A stretch of DNA of 64,000 nt from Micromonospora musae (GCF_003626635.1 NZ_RAZT01000004.1:62001-126000), one strand, 5' to 3'; shown: positions 42,162 through 51,109, counted from the first letter of the stretch. Notes: a model not told the origin generated them from the sequence alone. Numbers and translations are program-made.

Positions 42162-44420
42162 ATGACCGGGGTCGCGGAGCCGTCGCTGGTGGGCTTCCGG
42201 CGGCACCTGCGCCCGGAGGTGATCGCCGGCGAGGCGACGTACCTCTTCTCGGAGCACGGTGTGACGGCCGTCCAGGCGGCCCGGATGGAACACCTCACCC
42301 CGCTGCTCGACGGCACCCGCGACGTGGCGACCGTGCTGCGGGAGGCCCCGGAGGAATGCGCGGGCCTGGTCCGTGACCTGGCCGACGCCGGGCTGCTCGT
42401 CGCCCGTACGCCCGGTGTCGGACAGCACGACCCGCGGGCCGTGGCGTACTGGGAGTCGGCCGGGCTGGACAGCGGTGCAGCGACCTCCGCCCTGACCGGT
42501 GCCGCCGTCCGGGTCCAGGCCGTGGGCGGGGTCGACGACACGGCGGTACGCGAGGCCTGCGCCACCGCCGGCCTCACCCTGATGACCGGCGAGGGTACCG
42601 CCGACCTCGACGTGGTGCTCTGCGCCGACTACCTCGACGCCGAGCTGGCCGCGGTGAACCGGCGGCAGCGCGAGACCGCCCGGCCCTGGCTGCTGGCTCG
42701 CCCGGTCGGCACCCAGCTCTGGATCGGCCCGGTGCTGCGACCGGGTCAGGCCTGCTGGCACTGCCTGGCGCACCGGCTCTGGTTGCACCGGCGGGCCGAG
42801 GCGTACGTGCAGCGCGTCCTCGGACGGAACGGACCGGTGCCCCGTCCCGTCGCCGCCGTGCCGCCGTCGGCCGCCGTCGCCGCCCAACTCGTCGCCCTCG
42901 AAGCGACGAAGTGGCTGGCCGGCCACCGCTACGCCGGTCAGCAGGCGGTGTGGACGGTGGACACCCTCACCCTGCAAGGGCGGCATCATGAGCTGCGGGC
43001 CCGCCCACAGTGCCCCTCCTGCGGCGACCCGCAGCTGGTCCGTGAGCGCACCCGCCGGCCGGTCACTCCGGTCAGCCGGCCCAAGGCGTCGACCGACGGC
43101 GGCGGCCACCGGGCGCTCTCACCGGAGCAGGTGTGGCAGCGGTACGAGCACCTCGTCAGCCCGGTCACCGGGCTGGTCCGGGAGATCCGCCGGGACACGC
43201 GCGGGCCGGAGTTCCTGCACTCCTACCGTGCGGGCGCCAACCTGGCCCTGGACGTGCGCGGCCTGGACGACCTGCGCCGCGGTCTCCGCAGCGAGCACGG
43301 CGGCAAGGGCGCCACCGCCGAGCAGGCTCGGGTGAGCGCGCTCTGTGAGGCGCTGGAGCGCCAGTCGGGCACCTTCCACGGCGACGAGTTGCGCATCCGG
43401 GCCCGCTTCTCCGAGCTGGGCGACGAGGCCGTCCACCCCAACTCGGTGCAGTTGTTCGACGATCGCCAGTACGCCGACCGTGCCGCCTGGAACGCCCGGC
43501 ACTCGGCGTTCCAATACATCGGTCCGCGCTTCGACGAGCAGGCCGAGCTGGACTGGACGCCGGTGTGGTCGCTGACCGCCGGGCGGCAACGCCTGCTCCC
43601 CACCGCCCTGCTCTACTACGGCACCCCGGCGGAGGCCAGCCAGCGCTGCCTGCGGGCCGACTCGAACGGCAACGCCGCCGGAGCCAGCCTGGAGGACGCG
43701 ATCTGCCAGGGCTTCTTCGAGCTGGTGGAGCGGGACGCGGTGGCGCTGTGGTGGTACAACCGCACCCGGCAGCCGGGGGTGGACCTCGACGCCTTCGCCG
43801 ACGGGTGGATGGTCGAGCTGCGGCAGGTACACCGCCGGCTGCACCGGGAGGTATGGGCCCTGGACCTGACCGCCGACCTGGGCGTGCCGACGTTTGTGGC
43901 GCTGTCCCGGCGGACGGACAAGCCGGCGGAGGACATCGTCTTCGGCTTCGGTGCGCATCTCGACCCGGCGGTGGCGCTGCGCCGGGCACTGACGGAGGTC
44001 AACCAGCTGCTGCCCGCCGTGGTGGAGGTGGACGCAAAGGGGCGTGGGTACGCCTGCGACGACCCGGAGGCCCGCCGCTGGTGGGCCAGCGCGACCGTGG
44101 CCAACCAACCCTGGCTGAGGCCGAACGCCGAGGTGTCGGCCCGCACGCCCGCCGACTATGGCTACGTCCCGGGCACCGACCTGCGCGACGACATCCATAC
44201 AGTGCAGAGAGCGGTGACGGCGCGCGGCCTGGAGCTGCTGGTGCTCGACCAGACGCGGCCGGACATCGGCCTGCCGGTGGTGAAGGTGCTCGTACCGGGA
44301 CTGCGGCACTTCTGGGCCAGGTTCGCGCCGGGGCGCCTCTACGACCTGCCGGTCCAACTCGGGCGGATCGTGCGTGCCACCCGGTACGAGGACCTGAACC
44401 CGATCCCGATCTTTGTCTGA
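42162..44420 (+). CDS. Fused leader-binding/YcaO cyclodehydratase
   Basis: 752 residues from ATG 42162. Residues about 1-85 look like an RRE winged helix (FRRHLRPEVIAGEATYLFSE; LVRDLADAGLLVAR). About 100-300 form an E1-like region with cysteine pairs CWHC (198-201) and CPSC (about 285), the usual structural zinc of SagC/TruD proteins. About 320-752 are the YcaO domain (SNGNAAGASLEDAICQGFFE, LVERDAVALWWYNR, FGFGAHLDPAVALRRALTEV), ending NPIPIF, a variant of the PxPxP tail. YcaO enzymes use ATP to cyclise Cys/Ser/Thr to azolines. It is distinct from the second YcaO at 57264 and stands behind its own candidate peptide. Confidence 0.9.
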   Translation: MTGVAEPSLVGFRRHLRPEVIAGEATYLFSEHGVTAVQAARMEHLTPLLDGTRDVATVLREAPEECAGLVRDLADAGLLVARTPGVGQHDPRAVAYWESAGLDSGAATSALTGAAVRVQAVGGVDDTAVREACATAGLTLMTGEGTADLDVVLCADYLDAELAAVNRRQRETARPWLLARPVGTQLWIGPVLRPGQACWHCLAHRLWLHRRAEAYVQRVLGRNGPVPRPVAAVPPSAAVAAQLVALEATKWLAGHRYAGQQAVWTVDTLTLQGRHHELRARPQCPSCGDPQLVRERTRRPVTPVSRPKASTDGGGHRALSPEQVWQRYEHLVSPVTGLVREIRRDTRGPEFLHSYRAGANLALDVRGLDDLRRGLRSEHGGKGATAEQARVSALCEALERQSGTFHGDELRIRARFSELGDEAVHPNSVQLFDDRQYADRAAWNARHSAFQYIGPRFDEQAELDWTPVWSLTAGRQRLLPTALLYYGTPAEASQRCLRADSNGNAAGASLEDAICQGFFELVERDAVALWWYNRTRQPGVDLDAFADGWMVELRQVHRRLHREVWALDLTADLGVPTFVALSRRTDKPAEDIVFGFGAHLDPAVALRRALTEVNQLLPAVVEVDAKGRGYACDDPEARRWWASATVANQPWLRPNAEVSARTPADYGYVPGTDLRDDIHTVQRAVTARGLELLVLDQTRPDIGLPVVKVLVPGLRHFWARFAPGRLYDLPVQLGRIVRATRYEDLNPIPIFV

Positions 44421-44455
44421 TCCATCAGCGCGTCGCCGGAGTGAGGAGGGCCCAC

Positions 44456-45154
44456 GTGAGCAGCCACATGTCGTGGCGGCAGCCCGGCCGGCAGGTCAGG
44501 ACGGTCGCTCTCTGGTCGTTCCCCGAGGACGTGCTCGTGGAGACCGGCGCCCCGGACGGCAGCGTGCTGCTGCTGACCCGGTGGGGTGAGATCCGGGTGA
44601 CCGATCCGGATCCGACGACGGTGGAGTCGCTGCGCCGGATGAGCTTCGGCCCGGTGTCCCTGGAGAACGTTCTCCGGGGTGTCGCGGACGACAGCGTCGA
44701 GGACCGGCGTCGCCGGCTCTCCGCGCTGCTGGACCGCCTTCAGCACGTGGTGGTCCGGTCGGTGGGCCTGGCCGACGGCCTCGGTCCGTGGCTCTCGGCT
44801 CTGCCGCTGACCCCGAGGGCGGTGTTCCGCTTGGCGCCGCCGCCCGCGGACGGCCTGGTGTGGCTCTCCCCGGCGGTCCAGACGCGCCGCGAGTCGGGTG
44901 GCCTGGTGCTGGAGGTGCCCGGCGGCGCATACCGGGTGGTCCTGCACCGCCCGGACGGCGGCCGGCTGGTCGACGCGTTGGCCGCGCCGAGCACCGTGGC
45001 GGCGCTGGCGGTGGCCGTCGGACTGCCGGCGGCGCTGGTCGGCGAGGCGGTGGCGCATCTGCTCGCGACGGGCGTGGCGGTCACTGGCACGCATGCCGAG
45101 CGCGCTGCGGCGACCAGTGTGGACACGCAGTCCGCGAGGCGGGCGCACGAGTGA
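44456..45154 (+). CDS. SagB N-terminal-domain-like protein without the flavin domain
   Basis: 232 residues from GTG 44456 (GAGGAGGG 4-5 nt upstream). The middle and end (GGLVLEVPGGAYRVVLHRPD, RLVDALAAPSTVAALAVAVG, AHLLATGVAV) parallel the first about 190 residues of the SagB protein at 49039 (ALVLESPLARHRVLLVHPVA). The nitroreductase catalytic domain is missing. It may be an accessory leader-binding or scaffold partner of the dehydrogenase. Follows the fused YcaO gene by 35 nt, in the same operon. Confidence 0.65.
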   Translation: MSSHMSWRQPGRQVRTVALWSFPEDVLVETGAPDGSVLLLTRWGEIRVTDPDPTTVESLRRMSFGPVSLENVLRGVADDSVEDRRRRLSALLDRLQHVVVRSVGLADGLGPWLSALPLTPRAVFRLAPPPADGLVWLSPAVQTRRESGGLVLEVPGGAYRVVLHRPDGGRLVDALAAPSTVAALAVAVGLPAALVGEAVAHLLATGVAVTGTHAERAAATSVDTQSARRAHE

Positions 45155-45270
45155 CGCCGCCCCCCCGCTCGGGTGACGCAGACCTTAACATCGAAGTCCG
45201 CCGTCATCGCGGATCCGCCGCGAGGGCCTGAACGCGTAGGCTCGCGCGGGAGGATCGGCGCTCGGGGGGC

Positions 45271-46470
45271 GTGCACATGGACCAGACACCGTCAGACGAT
45301 TCAAACCGGATCAACGACGACGTGCGCACCGGTCCCACGGCGTCGCGACTTGCCCGGGTCGTGGTCGCCACCGTCGTCACCGGGCTCAGCCTGGTCGCGC
45401 TGCTCAACATCATCGAGACGGCGCAGGGGCCCCGCGCGGTCGTGCTCGCCCTGGTGGCGATGAGCGGCCTCCTGTCACTTCAGCTGTTCTTCCTGACCGA
45501 TCGGGCCCGTCGGCTCCCCGGGTCGGCCCGTCTGGGGCTGCTCGTCGCCCAGTCGCTACTCGGTTTCCTACCGTTCCTCGTCTTCGGCCAGTCCTGGGTC
45601 GGGATGCCGGGCTTCGTCGCGGGCAGCTTCCTGCTGATGCTGGCGCCTCCCCGCTCCGTCGTGGCCTTCGCGGCGACGGTGTTCGGCACCCTTGTGATTC
45701 AGTCGGCGATGACCACAGAGGTCCTGCTCGTCGCGTACACGACGGTGTCCACGGTGCTGACCGGTCTTATCGTCTACGGGTTGTCCCAGATGTCCATCCT
45801 GGTCCGTGAGCTGCACGCGACCCGCACCGAACTGGCCCGGTTGGCGGTGATCCGGGAACGGCTCCGTTTCTCCCGTGACCTGCACGACCTGCTCGGCTAC
45901 AGCCTCTCCGCGGTCACCCTCAAGAGCGAGTTGACCCGGCGCCTGATGGTCCGCAACCCGACCCGAGCGCTCGCCGAATTGGACGACATCCTGGGCATCT
46001 CACGACAGGCGCTGGCTGACGTACGGCAGCTCGCCAGCGGCTACCGCGACATGTCGCTGGGCGACGAGGCCCGCTCGGCGCGGTCGGTGCTGGCCGCCGC
46101 CGACATCCAGGTACGGATGGAGATCGATCATCCCGCGCTTCCGCAGGCGGTCAGCACCGTGCTCGCCACCGTGCTCCGCGAGGGGATCACCAATCTGCTG
46201 CGGCACAGCAGGGCGCGCAACTGCGAGGTGCTGGTCACCGAGCAGGGCGGGCGCGTGCTGCTCACCATCGCCAACGACGGCGCCGACCAGGGGCCCGGCC
46301 TACCGTCCGAGCACGGGGGCAGCGGGCTGCGCAACCTCTCCGACCGGGCCGGGGCGCTCGGCGGCCGCCTGGTCACCTGCTGCTCACCGGACGGCTGGTT
46401 CCGGCTCCGGGCGGAGCTGCCGGTCAGCCTGCCCGCCGCCCTGGAGGCGCCCGCCCAGCTCGCGTCCTGA
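45271..46470 (+). CDS. Membrane histidine kinase
   Basis: 399 residues from GTG 45271 (an ATG follows at 45277). The first about 175 residues hold five to six membrane segments (VVVATVVTGLSLVALLNII; LGLLVAQSLLGFLPFLVF). A coiled linker leads to the HisKA_3 dimerisation motif RFSRDLHDLLGYSLSAVTLK with the phospho-His at about 210, then an HATPase (LREGITNLLRHSRARNCEVL, GGSGLRNLSDRAGALGG). This is a NarL/LuxR-partner kinase of DesK type. It ends 18 nt from the convergent response regulator at 46489, its likely partner. Confidence 0.92.
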   Translation: MHMDQTPSDDSNRINDDVRTGPTASRLARVVVATVVTGLSLVALLNIIETAQGPRAVVLALVAMSGLLSLQLFFLTDRARRLPGSARLGLLVAQSLLGFLPFLVFGQSWVGMPGFVAGSFLLMLAPPRSVVAFAATVFGTLVIQSAMTTEVLLVAYTTVSTVLTGLIVYGLSQMSILVRELHATRTELARLAVIRERLRFSRDLHDLLGYSLSAVTLKSELTRRLMVRNPTRALAELDDILGISRQALADVRQLASGYRDMSLGDEARSARSVLAAADIQVRMEIDHPALPQAVSTVLATVLREGITNLLRHSRARNCEVLVTEQGGRVLLTIANDGADQGPGLPSEHGGSGLRNLSDRAGALGGRLVTCCSPDGWFRLRAELPVSLPAALEAPAQLAS

Positions 46471-46488
46471 CCGGGCCGGGAGGCCGGG

Positions 46489-47097
46489 TCAGAGCCAGCC
46501 GGCGTCGCGGGCGATCCGGATCGCGTCGATCCGGTTTCGGGCGTTGAGCTTGGTCACCGCGGTGGTCAGGTAGTTGCGGACGGTGCCGGGGGACAGGAAC
46601 AGCCGCGTGGCGATCTCGGTCGGCTCGGCGCCCTTCTCGGTGAGCCGGAGCACTTCGGCCTCGCGGGTGGTCAGCGGGCATTCGGCGCTGTCCCAGGCGG
46701 CGAGCGCCAGCTGCGGGTCGACCACCCGGCGGCCCGCCGCAACTCCCCGGATCGCGTCGGCCAGGATCTCCGGCGGGGCGTCCTTGAGGATGAAGCCGGC
46801 GACGTGCGCCGCCATCGCCCGGCGCAGGTTGCCTGGCCGGCCGAGGCTGGTCAGCATCAGGCAGCGGCAGCTCGGCAACTGCTCGCGCAGCAGACCTGCC
46901 GCGGTCAGCCCGTTGATTCCCGGCAGGTCGATGTCGAGCACCGCGACGTCCGGCCGTTGCGCCAGCGCCGCTGGCAGGATGTCGTCACCGGACGCCACCT
47001 CGGCGACGACGTCGATGTCGGGCTCCAGGGCGAGGAGTGCCAGGAGGGCGCCGCGGACCATGTTCATGTCCTCGGCGAGCAGAACCCTGATCGTCAC
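46489..47097 (-). CDS. LuxR/NarL-type response regulator
   Basis: 202 residues from ATG 47097. The receiver carries LLAEDMNMVRG, the phospho-acceptor in AVLDIDLPGING, and Lys in FILKDAPPE; the HTH is LTTREAEVLRLTEKGAEPTE, FLSPGTVRNYLTTAVTKL. All phosphorylation residues are present, unlike the regulator at 41081. Convergent with the kinase gene and probably its cognate partner. Confidence 0.92.
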   Translation of the reverse strand: MTIRVLLAEDMNMVRGALLALLALEPDIDVVAEVASGDDILPAALAQRPDVAVLDIDLPGINGLTAAGLLREQLPSCRCLMLTSLGRPGNLRRAMAAHVAGFILKDAPPEILADAIRGVAAGRRVVDPQLALAAWDSAECPLTTREAEVLRLTEKGAEPTEIATRLFLSPGTVRNYLTTAVTKLNARNRIDAIRIARDAGWL

Positions 47098-47214
47098 CCG
47101 GCCAGCTTCGCATCAACGCGACGTCAGGGGACACTCGTCCTACCAGCACGACTCTCCGGCCGAACGTCGTCACGCGGCGACCCATCCGGATGTGCCATCC
47201 CGACTGAACGGAGG

Positions 47215-48735
47215 TTAATCGGCGGCGGCGCGGAGGGCGACGCGGTCGGGTTTGCCCGACACGGTCAGCGGCAGCGCGTCGAGGAACGAGAAGCCGGCCG
47301 GCACGTGCGCCGGGGAAAGACCGGCGGCGATGTGGTCGCGCAGCTGGGCAGCACCACACCGGACCCCTGGACGCAACTGCACCGCGGCGTGGGCGGTCTC
47401 GCCGTGGCGCGGGTCGCGTCGGTCGTACACGACGGCGTCGGCCACCGCCGGGTGGGCAAGGAGAACCCGCTCCACGGTGGACGGATGAATCTTCAAGCCG
47501 TTCGCCTTGATCACGCTGCCGATGCGTCCGACGAGGTGGAGGTAGCCGTAGCGGTCGAAGCGAGCCAGGTCGCCGGTGCGCATCCAACCGTCGTGCATCG
47601 TCTGCGCGGTCAAGGCCGGGTCGCCGAGGTAGCCGGCCATGGTGGTCGCCGCGCGTACCCAGACCTCACCGGTGACTCCGCGAGGCGTTGCGGTCCGGCC
47701 GTCGGCCTCGCGGATCTCCAGATCGACCCACGAGAAGGGTCGGCCGACGCTGGGCAGGAGCTCCGGCTCGGTGTGATCGAGCGGGGTGAGGGTACACATG
47801 CCGCCGGCCTCGGTGCTGCCGTACAGCTGGGTCAGCCGTTCGCCGAAGAGCTTCACCGCCTGGGCGACCCGGGTCGGAGCGGCGTAGGTACCGCTATAGA
47901 GCACCTGGCGGAGCGAGGGCAGCGCTCGCCGGGCGGCCTCCGGCCGGTCTACCAGTTGGTAGAGGTGCGGCACCGCCAGGTAGACGTCCGTTACCCGGTG
48001 CCGGACGATGGTGTCGACCACTTCGTCCAGGTCGAAGCCGTCGCGGAGCACCACCGCGCCCCCGCCGATCAGGACCGCGTCGACCATGGTCGCCGTGGCG
48101 TGGCTGACCGGAGTCACTGACAGCATGGTCACCGGCCAGTCCGGCGAGCCGTCCCCGGCGGACACCCGGATCCGGTTGTCGCGGGCGCCGAACGTTTGCT
48201 GCACCAGCTTCGGGTCACCGGAGCTGCCGCTCGTCAGGTCGACCACCGCGATGTCGTTCGGGTGCCAGGCGGCGGTCGGAAGGAGATTCGACCGGTGCTG
48301 GCGCAGCTCGTCGGCGGCCAGCACCGTCAGCGAGGGCGCCGCGGCGGCCAACTCCCGACCCCGCCCGGCGTTCGCCGCGTCGACCACGAGGGTGCGGGCG
48401 CCGGTGGCGTTCAGCACCCGCCGGCGGGCGACTGTCGAAAGATGTTCACCGTCGGCGCGGGCGTTCATCGAGCGCACGTGCGTGACGGTGGCGCCGAGCA
48501 GGTGCGCGGCGTACCGGGTGACCAGCATGGCCGGCACGTTCGGCTCGGTCAGCACGGCCACCGTCTCCCCGCGGGCCACACCGGCGCGGGTCAGTCCGAT
48601 GGCGGTCGCCAGGATCGCTGCGGCGAGCTCGCCGCCGGTCGTCGCGCCCTCCGGCCGGTACAGGACGGGCCGTCCGGGTCGCCGTTGCAGGGCGTCCAGC
48701 AGCCGCCGTACGTAGTGCGCCTCGCCGGTCTCCAC
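47215..48735 (-). CDS. AMP-forming acyl/aryl ligase (ANL family)
   Basis: 506 residues from GTG 48735 (GGGGAGG 6 nt upstream). ANL motifs: VVDLTSGSSGDPKLV (P-loop, about 166), LYGSTEAGG (about 305), RTGDLARFDRYGYLHLVGR, and the C-terminal LPLTVSGKPDR with the catalytic Lys. It activates a carboxylic acid as adenylate and usually transfers it to CoA or a carrier. There is no carrier protein in view. In this cluster 3-amino-4-hydroxybenzoate is the obvious candidate acid; that is an inference. Divergent from the SagB gene at 49039. Confidence 0.88.
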   Translation of the reverse strand: METGEAHYVRRLLDALQRRPGRPVLYRPEGATTGGELAAAILATAIGLTRAGVARGETVAVLTEPNVPAMLVTRYAAHLLGATVTHVRSMNARADGEHLSTVARRRVLNATGARTLVVDAANAGRGRELAAAAPSLTVLAADELRQHRSNLLPTAAWHPNDIAVVDLTSGSSGDPKLVQQTFGARDNRIRVSAGDGSPDWPVTMLSVTPVSHATATMVDAVLIGGGAVVLRDGFDLDEVVDTIVRHRVTDVYLAVPHLYQLVDRPEAARRALPSLRQVLYSGTYAAPTRVAQAVKLFGERLTQLYGSTEAGGMCTLTPLDHTEPELLPSVGRPFSWVDLEIREADGRTATPRGVTGEVWVRAATTMAGYLGDPALTAQTMHDGWMRTGDLARFDRYGYLHLVGRIGSVIKANGLKIHPSTVERVLLAHPAVADAVVYDRRDPRHGETAHAAVQLRPGVRCGAAQLRDHIAAGLSPAHVPAGFSFLDALPLTVSGKPDRVALRAAAD

Positions 48736-49038
48736 CGTGACCTCCCCGTCCGCAGCCTCCGCCCGCCGCCGAGCAGGGCGGGGACCCGGCCAGCCTCTGC
48801 CCGGACCGTTCGCCGGGCCAGCGCCACCACGATGTCCGTCACGGATGCCGGTACGGGTGTCACGAACCCGGCATGACCGGTGTCACCGGAGTGAGGTGCG
48901 AGCGTCATCCGTCGATGACGGCGGCCGGGGTGGCCGGGGACAGTGGCGGCGGCGCCTCGTTGCGTCGTGTCCGGCGAGGTCCGGAATCCGTGGCGGCGAG
49001 ACCCGAGGCCCAGTCCCGCGACGGAAACGGAGTGCACC
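48736..49038. promoter_or_regulatory. Divergent promoter region, ligase / SagB
   Basis: 303 nt with no gene of its own. No clear operator found beyond 'ccggtgtcaccgg' (near 48876), an imperfect palindrome. Confidence 0.3.
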
Positions 49039-50544
49039 ATGCAGACGACAACCCCCACCGACGGCACGGTCGTCAGGTTCCGCGACGACGCCCGGGCGGA
49101 GTTCCAAGCCGACCGGGTCGTCCTCACCAGCCCCGCCGGGGTGGTCGCGATGCGGCAGGTCGGCAGCGGGCTCGGCGCGGCGCTACGCCGGCTCGCCGAC
49201 GGGCCGGTCGACCCCGCCGTCCTGCTCAGCGGGTTGACCGGGCGGGAGGCCGCCCAGCTGCGCGGGTTTCTCGACCGGGCGCCCCACCTGCTCGCCTGGG
49301 GCGTCGTCGCGGGTGGCCACGAAATGCTGCGGCTTGAGCGGACCTCGCCGGGAACGCAGTACGCGCCGGTCACCGTGGCGCCGGCCGTCCGGGTGCGGCT
49401 GTCCCGCTTCGCCTTCTGCCGCACTCGGGAAGGCGCGCTGGTGCTGGAGTCGCCGTTGGCCCGGCACCGGGTGCTCCTGGTGCACCCGGTGGCCCGACGC
49501 CTGGTGGCTGAGCTGGGCACCCCGCGTACCCCGACGGAGTTGGCCGGCGACGACCTCGACGTCGCGGCGGTCGGCACGCTCCTGGGTCATCTCGTCGGTG
49601 CGGGCCTGGTCGACGCGGCGGACAGCGCCGGCGGCTTCGAGTCCGAGGTGGATCTGACGCTGCGCCAGTGGTCCTTCCACGACCTGCTTTTCCACTCGCG
49701 CACCCGCCCCGGTCGCTACGACGACCCGATCGGCGGGATCTACCCGCACCGGGGGGAGATCCCGCCGCTGCCAGCCGTCAAGGAGCCGCCGGCGGGCCGC
49801 ACAGTGGAGCTGTACCGGCCCGAGCTCGACGAGGTGCTGGCCCGGGACCCGGCGTTCACCGTGGCGCTGGAGGGCCGCCGGTCCATCCGCTCCTACGGCG
49901 AGGAGCCGCTCACCTTGCGCCAGCTCGGCGAGTTCCTCTACCGGGTGGGTCGGGTGCGGGTGCTGCGCGGTGCCGAGGGCGACCCGACCGGCAACGAGAT
50001 CGTGGGGCGGCCCTATCCGACCGGCGGGTCGGCGTACGAGATCGAGCTGTACCTGACCGTGCGCCGCTGCGCGGGCCTGGACGCGGGGATCTGGTTCTAC
50101 GACTCCGCGGCGCACCGGTTGGTGCTGGTCAACGACGAGCCGGCGGACCAGGCGGCGATGTTGGACATCGCCGCGGGAGCCACCGGCGGCGAGGCGGACG
50201 GTGACGTGCTGATCACCCTGACCTCCCGCTTCCAGCGGTTGTCCTGGAAGTACGCGGGCATCGCCTACGGGATGACGCTGCGGCACTGCGGGGTGGTCTA
50301 CCAGACGATGTACCTGGTGGCGACGGCGATGGGGCTGGCGCCGTGCGGGCTGGGGATCGGCGACGCCGACCTGACCGCGCGGGTGCTGCGGCTTGACTGG
50401 CTGCGAGAGACGTCGGTGGGGGACTTCCTGCTCGGCAGCCGGCCGGCGGGTGAGCTGGGCACGTGGCGCACCGAGGACGGCTGGCAGCTGCTCAACGGTG
50501 CGGACTGGGCGCTGCGCGCCGGCGAGGAGCTGGGGCTGGGATGA
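49039..50544 (+). CDS. SagB-type FMN dehydrogenase, copy 1
   Basis: 501 residues from ATG 49039. The N-terminal half has the SagB helper domain (VRVRLSRFAFCRTREGALVL; HRVLLVHPVARRLVAELG). The C-terminal nitroreductase domain starts FTVALEGRRSIRSYGEEPLT and contains YPTGGSAYEIELYLTVRRCA, FQRLSWKYAGIAYGMTLRHC and GVVYQTMYLVATAMGLAPCG, typical FMN-binding segments. SagB enzymes oxidise azolines to azoles. A second SagB-type gene lies at 59183. Located just upstream of the precursor gene. Confidence 0.9.
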   Translation: MQTTTPTDGTVVRFRDDARAEFQADRVVLTSPAGVVAMRQVGSGLGAALRRLADGPVDPAVLLSGLTGREAAQLRGFLDRAPHLLAWGVVAGGHEMLRLERTSPGTQYAPVTVAPAVRVRLSRFAFCRTREGALVLESPLARHRVLLVHPVARRLVAELGTPRTPTELAGDDLDVAAVGTLLGHLVGAGLVDAADSAGGFESEVDLTLRQWSFHDLLFHSRTRPGRYDDPIGGIYPHRGEIPPLPAVKEPPAGRTVELYRPELDEVLARDPAFTVALEGRRSIRSYGEEPLTLRQLGEFLYRVGRVRVLRGAEGDPTGNEIVGRPYPTGGSAYEIELYLTVRRCAGLDAGIWFYDSAAHRLVLVNDEPADQAAMLDIAAGATGGEADGDVLITLTSRFQRLSWKYAGIAYGMTLRHCGVVYQTMYLVATAMGLAPCGLGIGDADLTARVLRLDWLRETSVGDFLLGSRPAGELGTWRTEDGWQLLNGADWALRAGEELGLG

Positions 50545-50671
50545 CCTGCCGAAGCTTCGTTCCACGGGCCGTCCGGGCCTGGTGTGCGCCTTCTCCGACA
50601 GGCACTCATCTCGACCCGGGCGGCCCTTTCGCGATTACGGCCGGCGCCGGTGTAATTGCCACCGTGATATG

Positions 50672-50689
50672 TGTCAGCAGGCGCTGACA
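50672..50689. promoter_or_regulatory. Palindromic operator candidate before the precursor
   Basis: TGTCAGC-aggc-GCTGACA, 7-bp perfect arms, 88 nt before the precursor start. The same arms occur at 51811-51827. A LuxR-type regulator dimer could bind. Confidence 0.55.
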
Positions 50690-50776
50690 AAGCATGGACA
50701 CGGTCGTTGGGCGGGGCCAGAATTGATTTCACCGGAAGGGTTGAAGGAAAGCCCTTAAAACAGAAGGAGAAATGAC

Positions 50777-50953
50777 ATGAGCATCGACGAGACCACCGCG
50801 GCCCAGGACGACAAGACCTTCGACTCGTTCGAGATCGCCGACCTGGAGGTCCTCGAGGTCGCCCAGGGCGTGGCTCTGCCGGAGCTGGGCGCGTCGAGCG
50901 GCAGCATCGGCACCTCGTCCTCCTCCTCGACCTGCTCGTCCAGCACCTGCTGA
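50777..50953 (+). CDS. Thiopeptide-type precursor peptide
   Basis: 58 residues from ATG 50777 with a perfect AAGGAGA ribosome site. The leader (1-40) is acidic (FDSFEIADLEVLEVAQGVAL followed by PELGAS), the arrangement seen in thiopeptide/thiazolylpeptide leaders. The core (about 40-58) is Ser/Thr-rich with Cys at positions 53 and 58 (TSSSSSTCSSSTC at the end). Two cysteines allow at most two thiazoles; the many Ser/Thr residues can become oxazoles or dehydroamino acids, as in the berninamycin type. Too short and unconventional to be found by ordinary gene length filters. It precedes the maturation operon on the same strand. Confidence 0.92.
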   Translation: MSIDETTAAQDDKTFDSFEIADLEVLEVAQGVALPELGASSGSIGTSSSSSTCSSSTC

Positions 50954-50954
50954 A

Positions 50955-50969
50955 CGACCGTCACGGTCG
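50955..50969 (+). terminator. Short hairpin after precursor stop
   Basis: CGACCG-tca-CGGTCG, six-pair stem directly after the stop codon. It could protect the 3' end or attenuate read-through; no T-run. Confidence 0.4.
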
Positions 50970-51006
50970 GACCGAGACCAGCCGGACCGGCGACGGGACA
51001 CAGTGG

Positions 51007-51102
51007 ATGAACGATGGCGAGAGCCAGCCGGCGTCGGGCGCATCGAGCGGCCACCCCGGGGCGCCATCGCCCTCGCCCACCCGCTCGTCCAGCACCTGCT
51101 GA
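51007..51102 (+). CDS. Degenerate duplicate of the precursor core, 31-aa frame
   Basis: ATG 51007 opens a 31-residue frame whose last 23 residues align without gaps to residues 36-58 of the precursor, with 14 identities. It keeps the GASSG start and SSSTC end. The middle is altered mainly by Ser to Pro and Thr to Ala, and the first Cys is Arg. The last 20 nt including the stop are identical to the precursor's 3' end. The leader is absent and the ribosome site is weak, so it is either a decaying duplicate or a small peptide of unknown use. Confidence 0.6.
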   Translation: MNDGESQPASGASSGHPGAPSPSPTRSSSTC

Positions 51103-51109
51103 CGCGGCT

